Positions 8,721-16,645 of a stretch of 64,000 bases of DNA are shown here, piece after piece. The notes beneath the pieces are model-generated. The model did not search any database and was not told where the DNA came from. It saw nothing but the letters and a program-made list of their open reading frames with translations. Source of the DNA: Arthrobacter globiformis. GTDB taxonomy: Bacteria > Actinomycetota > Actinomycetes > Actinomycetales > Micrococcaceae. Position 1 is the stretch's first letter, and each line of letters starts with the position of its first letter. The stretch spans positions 2,232,001 through 2,296,000 of the forward strand of contig NZ_JAUSZX010000001.1 of the NCBI RefSeq assembly GCF_030818015.1, given 5' to 3'. Both the position numbers and the translations under genes were made by a program.

Positions 8721-9341
8721 CTAGAGGGTGGCCAGCAGCTTCTGCATCTCCTGGATTTCGGTTTCCTGGGCCGTGACGATGTCCTTGCTGAGCTTGACCG
8801 CGTCGGCATTCTTGCCGGCGGTGTTTTCTGTCTTGGCCATCATGATCGCCCCTTCGTGGTGGGCGATCATCTGCTTCAGGAAGAGCCGGGCCGCTTCGGC
8901 GCCCTGGGCGGACTCGAGGTTCTTCATGTCCGCGTCGCTCATCATGCCGTCCATGCTGTGGCCAGAGGGCATCTGTGTGGATTCGTTCCAGCCTTTCAGC
9001 CAGCCGGTCATGGTCTCGATCTCCGGGCCTTGGGCGGCCTTGATCTTGGTGGCCAGGGCCGTGACCTCGGCCGGCGCGTTCTGCTTCTTCAGCATCATGT
9101 CGTTCATCTGAACGGCCTGTGCGTGGTGGGGGATCATCATCTGTGCGAAGGTGACGTCCGCGGCGTTGTGGTCCGCGGCCGCAGCCGGGGCGCTGCTCGA
9201 AGGTGCGCTGGCGGAGGTGCTGCCGTGGTTCATCGGCATGGTGGTACCGGAGGAGCCGGTGCCGGATCCGGAGGCGCAGCCTGCCAGGGCGATGGCCGCG
9301 GCGATGCCGGTTGCGGAAAGGGTCAGAAACTTCTTGTTCAT
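8721..9341 (-). CDS. DUF305 family lipoprotein
   Basis: 206-aa exported protein: signal peptide ending in lipobox ALAGC, a Ser/Ala-rich linker, then a DUF305 ferritin-like helical domain with the characteristic MMIPHHAQAVQM and a second MIAHHEGAIMMAKTE. These His/Met clusters are suited to copper binding and DUF305 proteins are frequent copper-island members. Acts at the outer face of the membrane. Part of the copper island, with its own terminator downstream. Confidence 0.9.
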   Translation of the reverse strand: MNKKFLTLSATGIAAAIALAGCASGSGTGSSGTTMPMNHGSTSASAPSSSAPAAAADHNAADVTFAQMMIPHHAQAVQMNDMMLKKQNAPAEVTALATKIKAAQGPEIETMTGWLKGWNESTQMPSGHSMDGMMSDADMKNLESAQGAEAARLFLKQMIAHHEGAIMMAKTENTAGKNADAVKLSKDIVTAQETEIQEMQKLLATL

Positions 9342-9487
9342 GGGAAAACAGGTCCTTCAAACATCAGCTGGCGCAAGGGCGCCGCAGGGACAGGATGCAT
9401 CGGTGATGCGCCTAACGGGCCCGCGGGACGGGACCGGCCAGGATAAAGGGGGCGTGCGCCGGGCGGGGCCGCGGCGCTGGGCCCTTT

Positions 9488-9958
9488 TTACGTCCTGCTG
9501 ATGGACAGCTCGCAGGGTGACGGGCTGCCGGGAAGATAGGACCACTGGCCGGTAACAGCGCCGACCGGCGCGGTGTTCTTGCTGATCCCGAGCACGAGCG
9601 TGCCCGGTGGCGGTGCCGCCATGGACTCGGTTTTCGCCGACGGGGTGCAGGCCACAGTCATGGCGTGCATGCCCGTGCAGTCGCCTGATTCTGAACACTG
9701 CCCCACGACAGCCCCGGGCCGGTCCTGCTCCAGGGATCGTCCTGGGTGAGAGAACGCCACGGAGTGTCCTGCATGGTCAGGGGGTACTGCCGTGGCATGC
9801 GGCTCGGCGGCTGCCGTGGCTGAGGCCGGGGAGTGCATGGCGTGAGTGGCGGTCAGAACGTGCATGCCGAAAATGCCGGCGATGATGGCCAACACCGCGG
9901 CAACCAGGCCCGCACGGCGGAGGAACGCGGGCGCGCGGCGGTGATCCGTTGCGCTCAT
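9488..9958 (-). CDS. DUF6153 family protein
   Basis: 156 aa with one N-terminal membrane helix (LVAAVLAIIAGIFGMHVLTA) and an exported part rich in His and Met with a Cys pair (GQCSESGDCTGMHAMTVAC). This pattern fits DUF6153, a small actinobacterial family seen next to copper genes. GAGGAAC precedes the ATG. The His/Met/Cys content suggests extracytoplasmic metal contact; no activity is established. Confidence 0.75.
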   Translation of the reverse strand: MSATDHRRAPAFLRRAGLVAAVLAIIAGIFGMHVLTATHAMHSPASATAAAEPHATAVPPDHAGHSVAFSHPGRSLEQDRPGAVVGQCSESGDCTGMHAMTVACTPSAKTESMAAPPPGTLVLGISKNTAPVGAVTGQWSYLPGSPSPCELSISRT

Positions 9959-10054
9959 GGTGTTCCTCCTTGCTGTGCGGGATTTGCTGTGACTTCTAGG
10001 CTACCGGCCTGCGGAGCGCTGCCGTGTTCGTGATGCCCGGTGGCGCCACTTGTG

Positions 10055-12181
10055 TCACCGAACCTCGGACGGGTTGAGTTTCACCCGGCGCAGCAGCTGG
10101 GCGTTCAGGGCGACCACGATCGTGGAGGCGGACATCAGGACCGCGCCGGCTGCAGGAGAGAGCACGACCCCGGCGAAGGCGAGCACGCCGGCGGCCAGCG
10201 GGACGGAAATGACGTTGTAGCCGGTGGCCCAGACCAAGTTCTGCCACATCTTCCGGTAGCTGGCCCGGGACAAATCCACCATGGACAAGACGGCTCTTGG
10301 ATCGTTGCCGGCCAGGACCACACCGGCCGATTCCATCGCCACGTCGGTGCCGGCACCGATGGCGATGCCCACCTCGGCCCTGGCCAGCGCCGGGGAATCG
10401 TTCACACCGTCTCCGACCATGGCCACCTTCAGGCCGCGGGCCTGCAGCTCGGCGACCTTCTTGTCCTTGTCAGCGGGAAGGACCTCGGCGAAGACCTCAT
10501 CGATCTTCAGCTCCGATGCCACGGCCGCGGCGCCCTGGCGGGCGTCGCCGGTGATCATGGCGACCTTGACGCCCCGGTGCTGCAGGGCGGCGACAGCCTG
10601 GCGGGACTCTTCGCGGACGGCGTCCTCCAGGCTGACCGCGCCGAGGATCCGGTTCCCATCAACGATGTGCAGCACGGCTGCGCCGCGGTCCATCCAAGCC
10701 CGGGTGGTCGCTGCCAGGGATTCGGGCTCGGTGAGGCCGAGTTCGCGCAGCAGCGCCGGGCCGCCCACGGAGGCTGTCCGGCCATCGACGGTCGCGCGGA
10801 CACCCCGGCCGGTCATGGAGGTGAAGCCGCTGGCGTGTGAAAGGTCCAGGTTTTGCTGGTGGGCGGCCCGGACAATGGCGCGTGCCACGGGGTGTTCGCT
10901 GTCGGATTCGACGGCGGCGGCCAGGGCCAGGAGCTCGTCCCGGGCAACGCCGTCGGCAGTGGCGATGTCTTTGAGTTCGGGTTCGCCCTTGGTCAGGGTT
11001 CCGGTCTTGTCGAACAGGACGACGTCGATGGTGCGCATCCGCTCCAGTGCCATCCGGTTCTTGATCAGCACGCCGGCGCGGGCTGCCTGCTCGGTGGAGA
11101 TGGCGATGACCAGCGGGATGGCCAGGCCCAGGGCGTGCGGGCAGGCGATCACCAGGACGGTGACGGTGCGGGTGACGGCGTCGGGGACGCTGCCCAGCAG
11201 CGTCCAGGCGATGAAGGTAATCACGCCGGCGCCCGTGGCGAAGTAGAACAGGAACGCCGCGGCCCGGTCGGCCAGCGCCTGTGCCCGTGAGGAGGACGCC
11301 TGGGCTTCGGCGACCAGCCGCTGGATCCCGGCCAGGGCGGTGTCGTCCCCGACGGCCGTGATCCGGACCCGGACCGTGTTGTCGGTGGCGACGGTTCCGG
11401 CGACCACAGAGTCTCCGGCGGAGCGGAGGACGGTCTTGGATTCGCCGGTGATCATGGATTCGTCGAACTCCGCCTGGCCGTCGATGACGTTGCCGTCTGC
11501 CGGCATCCGGGCCCCGGACCGGACCAGCACGGTGTCCCCGGCCCTGAGCTCGGCAACGCTGATGGTTTCCGTTCCCGTGTCGGTGATGCGCTCGGCCTCA
11601 TCGGGCAGCAGGGCCGCGAGGGCGTCGAGCGCGCCTTGGGCGGAGCCGAGGGCGCGCATTTCGATCCAGTGGCCCAGGAGCATGATGGCCACCAGCAGGG
11701 CCAGTTCCCACCAGAAGTCCAAATCGAAGCCGCCGATACCCAGGCTGGTCACCCAGGAGGCGGCGAAGGCGACGCTGATGGCCATGCCGATCAGCAGCAT
11801 CATGCCCGGCTGCCGGGACTTGAGTTCGTTCAGGCCGCCCTTCAGGAACGGCTGGCCTCCGTAGAGGAAGATCACGGTTCCCAGCAGCGGAGGGATCCAG
11901 GTTGAGCTGGGGAACTCCGGTGGCATGTAGCCGAGCAGATGGCCGAACATCGGGCTGAAGTACACCACCGGCACCGACAGGACCAGGGTCAGCCAGAACT
12001 TGTCCTTGAACATCGCCGTGCTGTGCCCGGCGTGCTGGCCATGGCTGTGCACAATATGATCGTCGTCCATCCGGTGCCCGTCATGGCCGCCCTGCGACTC
12101 CCGGGTGTGGGCGGGCGCGCGAGGCGCGGCTTCCCTGACCGGGCCGGCATGGTGGTTATGGTGTTGCGTGTGGTCTTCCAT
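10055..12181 (-). CDS. Heavy-metal P1B-type ATPase, CopB type (copper/silver export)
   Basis: 708-aa metal-pumping ATPase. A His-rich cytosolic N-terminus (residues 4-53) replaces the CxxC domains of CopA; the membrane metal site is CPH (347-349), diagnostic for the P1B-3/CopB group. The ATPase core is intact: TGES (245-248), DKTGT with phosphorylated Asp391, SEHP, and GDGVNDSPALA. CopB-type pumps export Cu(II)/Cu(I) or Ag(I) from the cytoplasm. GAGGAGG lies just before the ATG. Second gene of the operon after CopZ and driven by the CsoR-type promoter at 12.68 kb. Confidence 0.93.
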   Translation of the reverse strand: MEDHTQHHNHHAGPVREAAPRAPAHTRESQGGHDGHRMDDDHIVHSHGQHAGHSTAMFKDKFWLTLVLSVPVVYFSPMFGHLLGYMPPEFPSSTWIPPLLGTVIFLYGGQPFLKGGLNELKSRQPGMMLLIGMAISVAFAASWVTSLGIGGFDLDFWWELALLVAIMLLGHWIEMRALGSAQGALDALAALLPDEAERITDTGTETISVAELRAGDTVLVRSGARMPADGNVIDGQAEFDESMITGESKTVLRSAGDSVVAGTVATDNTVRVRITAVGDDTALAGIQRLVAEAQASSSRAQALADRAAAFLFYFATGAGVITFIAWTLLGSVPDAVTRTVTVLVIACPHALGLAIPLVIAISTEQAARAGVLIKNRMALERMRTIDVVLFDKTGTLTKGEPELKDIATADGVARDELLALAAAVESDSEHPVARAIVRAAHQQNLDLSHASGFTSMTGRGVRATVDGRTASVGGPALLRELGLTEPESLAATTRAWMDRGAAVLHIVDGNRILGAVSLEDAVREESRQAVAALQHRGVKVAMITGDARQGAAAVASELKIDEVFAEVLPADKDKKVAELQARGLKVAMVGDGVNDSPALARAEVGIAIGAGTDVAMESAGVVLAGNDPRAVLSMVDLSRASYRKMWQNLVWATGYNVISVPLAAGVLAFAGVVLSPAAGAVLMSASTIVVALNAQLLRRVKLNPSEVR

Positions 12182-12252
12182 GGTTCCTCCTCGAGAGGGG
12201 ATCCGGGCCTGTGCGCTGATAGGAATCCGGGTGACGCACTGGCGAATCCTTG

Positions 12253-12561
12253 CTAAGTGGTGAGCAGGCTGTACCCGGCGGAGGCAACAGCGTCACGGAG
12301 CTCTGCCTCAGCGACGGCTCCGGAAACAACCAAGCGTGAGCGGCCGCCGGGAACGAGCTCGACGGATGCCGCATCAACACCGGCCACGGCGGTGACAGCC
12401 TTCTCGACTGTTTGTACGCAGTGGCCGCAGGTGAGTCCTTCGAGGGCGTATTCGGCGTCCCCGGCCACGGTCACCTCGTTGGCGGTTTCGTTTGAGCAGC
12501 AGCTGCAGCCGGACGCGGCCGATACCAGCGGCAGTTCCTTGCGGGATTCGGTTCCACACAT
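12253..12561 (-). CDS. copZ: Heavy-metal-associated domain protein, CopZ-like copper chaperone
   Basis: 102 aa with one HMA domain in its C-terminal two thirds. The metal motif is GLTCGHC (CxxC), followed by the usual VEKAVTAVAGV helix. An extra N-terminal cluster SGCSCCSNE adds three Cys and could bind a second metal or take part in transfer; it is unusual for a minimal CopZ. First gene of the copper operon, so it probably delivers Cu(I) to the CopB pump and may donate to the regulator. Confidence 0.88.
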   Translation of the reverse strand: MCGTESRKELPLVSAASGCSCCSNETANEVTVAGDAEYALEGLTCGHCVQTVEKAVTAVAGVDAASVELVPGGRSRLVVSGAVAEAELRDAVASAGYSLLTT

Positions 12562-12672
12562 GTCAGTTCCATTCCTTCAAAACGGTTCGATTCGATGGCT
12601 GCTGGGGTTGAACGGCTGTGACGGCCGGCGGATCGCCCGACCTGGACATACCACTTCACTGACAACACCCTC

Positions 12673-12700
12673 AATATACCCCCGGGGGGTATATTGGCAA
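12673..12700 (-). promoter_or_regulatory. Promoter with CsoR-type operator, copper operon
   Basis: Minus strand TTGCCA (-35), 16-base spacer, TATATT (-10). The spacer is the dyad ATATACCCCCC-GGGGG-TATAT type, a near-perfect CsoR GC box. No csoR gene lies in the window, so the repressor must be elsewhere. Confidence 0.8.
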
Positions 12701-12812
12701 GCATTCGGGATGAAAGTCACAACTCACCGACGTGTGAACCGATTGAGCAACGCGTGACCGGGCCGCTGGGCGATTAGCTTGCCCGAATCGCGCCCGCTAC
12801 GGACTGCTGGAT

Positions 12813-12968
12813 CTATTTACTTTGACGTCTCTTGGCCAGGATGAATCCGATAACCCCAACTACGCCCAGCAAAATCCCCAGGATGTTGGAAACGGCGTCG
12901 GCGGCGGAAACAGCAAGGGCTACCCCGCATAGAGCCAGCAGGGCCCATACAGCTGCAGCAGCGTTCAT
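12813..12968 (-). CDS. Small two-helix membrane protein (51 aa)
   Basis: MNAAAAVWALLALCGVALAV begins the first membrane helix and NILGILLGVVGVIGFILAK the second, ending in KRRQSK. A strong GGAGGAGGG site precedes the ATG, which supports expression. Function unknown. Confidence 0.65.
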   Translation of the reverse strand: MNAAAAVWALLALCGVALAVSAADAVSNILGILLGVVGVIGFILAKRRQSK

Positions 12969-13155
12969 CCCTCCTCCTTCGGATGGGCGCGCCTTAAGTT
13001 TCGGGCTTCTTCGGAGCGTACAACCGGTTGACTCGCATTGTCGCCGTCGCGGAGCCACTCGTTGCTGCAACAGCGAAGACGACTTCGGAACGTTCGGACA
13101 CCACCAGAGGCCCTCGCGCCGGCTTCATCATCTTGATGCACCAAGAGCCCGCGGG

Positions 13156-13216
13156 GTCTCAGAACGCTATGGTTTCGAGGCGCAGAGGGTTCGAGACGCC
13201 GAATCGGATTAGGAGA
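13156..13216 (+). repeat. 26-bp dyad recombination-site-like repeat, copy 1
   Basis: Arms GTCTCAGAACGC (13156-13167) and TGGTTTCGAGGC (13170-13181) around the dinucleotide TA. The repeat continues as GCAGAGGGTTCGAGACGCCG then AATCGGATTAGGAGAAGG, shared with 21692-21742. Four other 26-bp sites of the same design occur in the window. Confidence 0.6.
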
Positions 13217-13255
13217 AGGGTTTCATGCGGCTCACCGCCAGCGGTTCGACGGCGT

Positions 13256-13705
13256 TTAGAGCATCGCTCCGTTTCCGTGCAGTATTCGTTTCCGCATGTA
13301 CTGGTTGGATTGCGGGAGCCACATCATTGCCGCACCGATCATGACGAGGACGTACGCCCACACGGATTCCAACGCGGGAGCCGCGAGGACTGCCACTGTG
13401 AAACAGATGGCCGCCACACTGAGCGCGATCCTCGCTGTCCGGACCCGGTACAGCATCAGGATTGGGACGCTCATGACGAGTGCTGTGTAGGTGGCGAGGA
13501 TGGCTAGTGTGCTGGATCCGAACCAGCCTGAGTCTCTAATCTCCGCCGGAACGAAAAGGGACGGGACGAGCGTGCCACGTCCGGACCAGGCACCGGGTGC
13601 GAGCCAGCGCAGCGCACTAATTCCGCCGAAGGCCCTCAGCAAAGGGCGGGCTTCGCGGGAGTCTGGAACGCCTGAAGGCCAGGCGCTCCGAGAACCCCTG
13701 ATCAT
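13256..13705 (-). CDS. Membrane protein of unknown function
   Basis: About 149 aa. Two to three hydrophobic segments (STLAILATYTALVMSVPILM, ARIALSVAAICFTVAVLAAP, SVWAYVLVMIGAAMMWLP) and a basic tail MRKRILHGN. The start is uncertain: ATG 13705 has GAGGA immediately adjacent, too close for normal spacing, so a downstream start is possible. No family recognised. Confidence 0.55.
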   Translation of the reverse strand: MIRGSRSAWPSGVPDSREARPLLRAFGGISALRWLAPGAWSGRGTLVPSLFVPAEIRDSGWFGSSTLAILATYTALVMSVPILMLYRVRTARIALSVAAICFTVAVLAAPALESVWAYVLVMIGAAMMWLPQSNQYMRKRILHGNGAML

Positions 13706-13734
13706 TCCTCGAAGTCGGTCGTCTGCACCCTGAC

Positions 13735-14025
13735 CTAATAGGGTGGCAGATCGTTCGGATCTTGGATGTCGCGCAGATGGGCCAGCAGAACCAGCTCAGG
13801 GCGGTCGGGGCTTATGGCCAAATGTCGCAGCAGTGACGCCCGCACGTCGGGATTGAGGTCGCCTTGGACCAGGAGCTCGCCTATCAAGCGCTTGAGCTGG
13901 AACTGCAGAAGCCCGCCCTGTACGGACCGTGCCGGCAGAGTATCTGCCGCGGGAAGGTGCATTTCGGATGGGGCGGCACGCTTGCGATTGGGCTTGGTCA
14001 TGAGAGGAAGTTCGAGAAGGGTCAT
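13735..14025 (-). CDS. Partner protein of the NVAWD family (96 aa, unknown)
   Basis: Soluble 96-aa protein, with LLQFQLKRLIGELL followed by DLNPDVRASLLRHLAISPD and the end DIQDPNDLPPY, predicted as two or three helices. Its ATG overlaps the stop of the NVAWD-family gene by four bases (ATGA), so the two are translationally coupled and probably act together. A frameshifted paralogue lies at 53044-53373 without an adjacent NVAWD gene. Not a family I recognise. Confidence 0.65.
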   Translation of the reverse strand: MTLLELPLMTKPNRKRAAPSEMHLPAADTLPARSVQGGLLQFQLKRLIGELLVQGDLNPDVRASLLRHLAISPDRPELVLLAHLRDIQDPNDLPPY

Positions 14026-14825
14026 CGATCCTGCCCTTTCGCCTGCCGGGAACCGCGGAATGGACTCTGCTTGTCATCTGCCTTCACGAGCACGGGGACG
14101 GCTCCCGTGACCAGTGTGCCCAAGCGTGCCGCAGCGCCCAGTTCCAGACCAGTGTCCGTGAATCCGAGGTTGTCACCGCTGATGACGAGGACGTGCCCTG
14201 CCCTGGCTCCTTCGAGCCATATGGCGTCGCCGGGGTCTGTTCGGTCCAGCTGTTGGGAATGCATCAGTGCACCGTCAACGTGCAGTTCAATAGCTCCGTC
14301 GCCGCTAACGGTGCAGGCACATGTGCCCCCCACCGGGACAGCTTGCCGCACGATCTCGCCATAACTGTCGCTCAGGGCCATTTGGAACCCGTGGTTGAGC
14401 AGTGCTGAAACCAGTGCGGATGTCATCTCACCTCCGGGCTCACCGAAGACCAGGCTGGGCACCATGGTGTAGGCCAGCACGGGAATTTTCGTTTGCCCGG
14501 TCCCGCCCCAGTTGAGGACCAGCCGGGCACCAACGGAGGCCAGATCATCCCCGATACAATCGGTCGCCTGGCTCACGTTCAGCCCGGGTTGCTGGCACTG
14601 CAGGTGATAGACGGCAGGATCGAAGGTAAGGGACACCGTGCCCTCCGTATCGCAGCCTTCGGTGATTTCCACCGCCAGGGCCAAGGCAGTGCCGGGACCA
14701 AAAGGGAGCCCGCACGCGGCACAGCGGCGGGCCACAGCTATCACCGACTCAATGTATTGGGCGGTGTCCCTGCCCTTGAAAGTTTCCAGTCGTGCGTCCC
14801 ACGCGACATTGCTGATGATGGGCAT
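14022..14825 (-). CDS. NVAWD-family protein, paralogue 1 (unknown function)
   Basis: 267 aa. Starts MPIISNVAWDARLETFKGRD; has a zinc-finger-like pair, CAAC near residue 35 and HLQC near 75; then PVLAYTMVPSLVFGEPGGEM and SALVSALLNHGFQMALSDSY; and a C-terminal AGHVLVISGDNLGFTDT. Four copies of this architecture lie in the window (also 15117, 56795, 59954). The CxxC...HxxC pair suggests bound metal and a possible nucleic-acid or regulatory role, but this is inference. Coupled to the 96-aa gene downstream. Confidence 0.7.
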   Translation of the reverse strand: MPIISNVAWDARLETFKGRDTAQYIESVIAVARRCAACGLPFGPGTALALAVEITEGCDTEGTVSLTFDPAVYHLQCQQPGLNVSQATDCIGDDLASVGARLVLNWGGTGQTKIPVLAYTMVPSLVFGEPGGEMTSALVSALLNHGFQMALSDSYGEIVRQAVPVGGTCACTVSGDGAIELHVDGALMHSQQLDRTDPGDAIWLEGARAGHVLVISGDNLGFTDTGLELGAAARLGTLVTGAVPVLVKADDKQSPFRGSRQAKGQDR

Positions 14826-15116
14826 TTCCGCCGTCCAATCCGTGATGCCACTCCGGTGACGCGGTCATTGCGCGGCAATCACGTCCTGGAGCGGGAGTTG
14901 GCCGCCGGGCTGGCATGACGCGAGGCGTGCGCTGCCAGACCCGGCGCACTGACCGGAACGAGTCTGAGGTCTAACTCCCCAGCCAGATGACACAGTCTGA
15001 CACCGCGACCCTGCAGAATCCCCTGTCCACCCTATGTACCTAGGCACTCAAGATGCCCCCTAACCGCTGAGGGCCGGCCACGGTGAGGATATTTTCAGGA
15101 CCTTGGTACAACGACT

Positions 15117-15933
15117 ATGGAGAACGAGCCAAGGTTTGACGGCTTTTCCCAAGGCGATGCAGCCACTAGGAACCCTGGCCGCCTGTATGCCGCGGACCTG
15201 GCGAAGTCGTGCGGAGCCTGCCGCATGCCGTTGACGCCCGACGTAGAGCTTTCCCTGCTCGTGAACATCAGGCAAAGTACCGCGCCGGATGGAACCGAGT
15301 ACCTCACCTTCGCCGACTGCGTCTGCCACCCGTCGTTGCAGCGGGCCGGTCCTGAAGGTTCAGGAGACTATCTGGAGGCCGGACGAACTTTCGCCGGTGG
15401 CCGCCCGGGTGGTCCTCTCACACAGAAATCCAGGGCCGACCGGGAAAGGATAGTTCCTGTGCTGGCCTACACCCTGGTCCTGGTGCTTGGCTTCCGGGAA
15501 AACGGCCGCAAACTGACCTCAGCCCTGGTCTCTCTCCTGCTCAACCATGGTTTCCAGATGGCCATGAGCCCGAACTACCCGGACATCCTGGAACAGGCCG
15601 GCCAACGGCCGCCGGCGGCAGCTTCACCCTGACGCCTCAAGGCCTCATCCGGCTCACCATTGACGGGGAAAACCTCTACCGCGAACAGCTTGACCCTGAA
15701 GACGCCGACGACGCGGAGTGGCTCCGGGCAGTCCGTCAGGCCAGATCTTGGTCATCAGCGGAGACAACCTCGACATAACGGCAACGACCCTCGACCTTTA
15801 CGTCGCCGCCCGGCACGGAACACTCGTGATCGGGACCGTCCCCGTCCAAGCTGCGCCCGCATTGTCCCCATTTCCTCTTGCGACCTCGCTGAAGGGCAGC
15901 GCGCATCCGGTCGCAGCTCCGGGCACAGAGTGA
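15117..15933 (+). pseudogene. NVAWD-family paralogue 2, multiply frameshifted
   Basis: Homology to the other paralogues is split over several frames. The first frame carries LAKSCGACRMPLTPDVELSL and STAPDGTEYLTFADCVCH; between about 15365 and 15420 the matching frame is WRPDELSPVAARVVLS; then VPVLAYTLVLVLGFRENGRK returns; after about 15610 the match continues in GSFTLTPQGLIRLTIDGENL, and after 15718 in ILVISGDNLDIT and GTLVIGTVPV. The last zinc ligand is also lost (CHPSL instead of CHxxC). The N-terminus (MENEPRFDGFSQ) differs from the NVAWD start of the others. Either a decayed gene or one with at least four base-call errors. Confidence 0.7.
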
Positions 15934-16373
15934 AGCGGTGGCAAGCCAGCGGGCCGGACCGCTAATGCGGTACCGGGCCCGGGGTTCCAAGACTCAGCCG
16001 AGGTCATCACACGAACTGCCCAGCCCAGAACGTTCCCAGTATGAACCATCGCCCGGGACGAACGCACCCCTTTTCTACTGGTGGCAGAAGTAATGTCCGC
16101 TTGAGCAGCCCGGCAGCACCGAAGTCTGCCGGGGACAGCGCCCTACTGGCTTTCTTGATCTGTGCAGTGAGACTCATGTCTTCCCCTCCGGGTGTCAGGT
16201 TACTGCTCCATGCACCTGGATGCGTCGGCTGTCGGCTCGGACGTGGTGCCGGGATCAGGGCGAGGATGAGGGCTGCGGACCGCCGCGAATCCTGCGGATC
16301 GGCCTCAGACCCCTCGGATGCGGGGCCCTGTCTTGAATCGCTGACAGTCAGCAGGCCTGGCCACGGGCTCTGG
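15934..16373. other. Stretch without a recognisable gene
   Basis: No open frame here resembles a known family or has a convincing ribosome site. I see no strong hairpin. Confidence 0.4.
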
Positions 16374-16535
16374 TTACATGAGCGGAAAAACGGCCAGCAA
16401 TAGTGGGGCGACGGCTGCTGAGGCGACGAGGGCTTTCTTCACTATGCGATAGAGGGTCCCCCCAAATGGGCGGCCCGGGCGGACTTCCCGCCGGCGAGGC
16501 GGATTCAGTCGCGATGCGTGGTGCCCAAGCTCCAT
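16374..16535 (-). CDS. Possible small membrane protein (53 aa)
   Basis: Polar, Arg-rich N-terminus followed by one C-terminal hydrophobic stretch (ALVASAAVAPLLLAVFPLM). No clear ribosome site and no family resemblance; it may be a chance frame. Confidence 0.3.
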   Translation of the reverse strand: MELGHHASRLNPPRRREVRPGRPFGGTLYRIVKKALVASAAVAPLLLAVFPLM

Positions 16536-16645
16536 CAAGGATGTTTGCAAGATCTCCCTGTTAGTCCTTGACCTCAGCGCGACACCACAGCTCGCGCTTC
16601 TGAGGCCCCGGTCTCTGGAGAAAATACTCAACAGGGGATGAGAGC

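Noticed and set aside
8080..9360. 426-aa minus-strand frame across the DUF305 and BNR lipoprotein genes
   Set aside because: Spans two well-supported genes in another frame, with low-complexity Arg/His/Pro composition.
12697..12812. A csoR gene beside the copper operator
   Set aside because: The sequence upstream of the operator has no open frame with CsoR features; the regulator is not in the window.
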